Assembly (NCBI GenBank): GCA_900549105.1
Contig: URND01000057.1
Span: forward strand, 1-17,918
DNA length: 17,918 nt
Reading direction: 5' to 3'
Source: an uncultured Eubacteriales bacterium
Lineage (GTDB): Bacteria; Bacillota; Clostridia; Lachnospirales; Lachnospiraceae
Position numbers and translations under genes: made by a program. Position 1 is the stretch's first letter. Every line of letters starts with the position of its first letter. Under the pieces are notes generated by a model. That model was given only the letters and a program-made list of their open reading frames with translations. It searched no databases and was not told where the DNA came from. Below, in pieces: positions 17,457-17,918 of this stretch.

Positions 17457-17918
17457 ATGTTTTCAAAATTCAGTGTCAAGAAGCCCATGACGGTTATTGT
17501 AGCGGTGCTGCTGGTCATTATTTTGGGGGTTATCTCCTTTACCAGCATCACCACCGATATGCTTCCCAGCATGGATTTGCCCTATGTCGCGGTGATCACC
17601 ACCTATCCTGGCGCCAGCCCGGAAAAGGTGGAGCAGGCGGTCACCAAGCCGCTGGAGCAGACCCTGAGCACCACTGGAGGGGTGGAGGCGGTTACCAGCG
17701 TTTCCAGCGAGAATATGAGTATGGTGATTCTCCAGTTTACTCAAGGCACCAATATGGACAGCGCCATGATCGAGATGAGCGGCAGCGTCGACCGGGTCAA
17801 GGCTATGCTGGATGATGCGGTGGGTACGCCCACATTGATGAAGATCAACCCGGATATGCTGCCGGTGATGGTGGCAAGCGTGGATATAGACGGCAAAACC
17901 GCCTATGAGACTTCCCGG
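17457..17918 (+). CDS. RND efflux transporter (AcrB/HAE1-like), 5' part only
   Basis: 154 codons are visible and the frame is open at the window edge; family members run to about 1000 residues or more. The ATG has GGAGGA 6 bases upstream. The N-terminus MFSKFSVKKPMTV is the amphipathic start typical of RND pumps. TM1 (about 11-30) follows, then LPSMDLPYVAVITTYPGASPEKVEQAVTKPLEQ, the conserved start of the first periplasmic-type domain, and later QGTNMDSAMIEM. It should export drugs, lipids or other amphiphiles by proton antiport; a single large polypeptide without an outer-membrane partner is the usual form in Clostridia. GC and codon choice (many CTG, GTG and ACC) differ from the genes to the left. 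Confidence 0.92.
   Translation, partial: MFSKFSVKKPMTVIVAVLLVIILGVISFTSITTDMLPSMDLPYVAVITTYPGASPEKVEQAVTKPLEQTLSTTGGVEAVTSVSSENMSMVILQFTQGTNMDSAMIEMSGSVDRVKAMLDDAVGTPTLMKINPDMLPVMVASVDIDGKTAYETSR

Noticed and set aside
17143..17466. 107-codon minus-strand open frame
   Set aside because: It spans the RND promoter and operator, the tRNA promoter and a tRNA 5' end, which explain the sequence better.

Overview
The window looks like a chromosomal piece from a spore-forming, Gram-positive anaerobe of the Clostridia, most likely Lachnospiraceae. The signs are moderate GC, AAGGAGG-type ribosome sites, a FeoA-FeoA-FeoB iron system with a Cys-rich FeoB partner, DUF3793 and DUF2325 proteins, an SPKTG-type sorting signal, a possible forespore (SigG-like) promoter and a yybP-ykoY leader. 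The taxonomic placement is inference; no 16S sequence or marker phylogeny is available here. Nearly all genes lie on the minus strand. The exceptions are the DtxR-type regulator and the RND transporter at the right edge.

Left part (1-5400): a partial tRNA-Pro with a perfect consensus promoter. It is followed, read right to left, by a housekeeping operon: THUMP-type RNA methyltransferase, exported papain-like protease, XTP/dITP pyrophosphatase (RdgB) and YfcE-like phosphodiesterase. Upstream of these lie a single-domain rhodanese, an Asn/Ser/Thr-rich 63-residue protein with a SigG-like promoter, and a DUF5662 protein.

Centre (5400-13630): a metal-homeostasis block. The feo operon (feoA, feoA, feoB, a 42-residue Cys-rich membrane peptide, and a Fur-like winged helix lacking the metal-binding half) is divergent from a DtxR-family regulator. 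Beyond the regulator is a DUF3793-flavodoxin-DUF2325 operon, which fits an iron-sparing response. Exactly five copies of the pattern TTAG-N6-CTAA were found in the whole window. All are intergenic: two at the feoA promoter, one before feoB and two at the flavodoxin-operon promoter. This suggests one small iron regulon under the encoded regulator. Next comes a P2-type ATPase with a single predicted ion site. It is preceded by a yybP-ykoY Mn2+ riboswitch whose 3' strand is shared with a 22-bp terminator stem, so it is probably a Mn2+ exporter switched on by Mn2+.

Right part (13630-17918): an AT-rich GNAT acetyltransferase, tRNA-Arg, a large sorted surface protein with Fn3-like modules and a 21-bp tandem repeat, and a tRNA cluster (Leu, Val, Asp, CAU). 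The cluster is interrupted by a 118-bp cloverleaf-like inverted-repeat element. Last is the start of a GC-richer RND efflux gene behind a strong promoter and a perfect 22-bp palindrome typical of a TetR-family operator.
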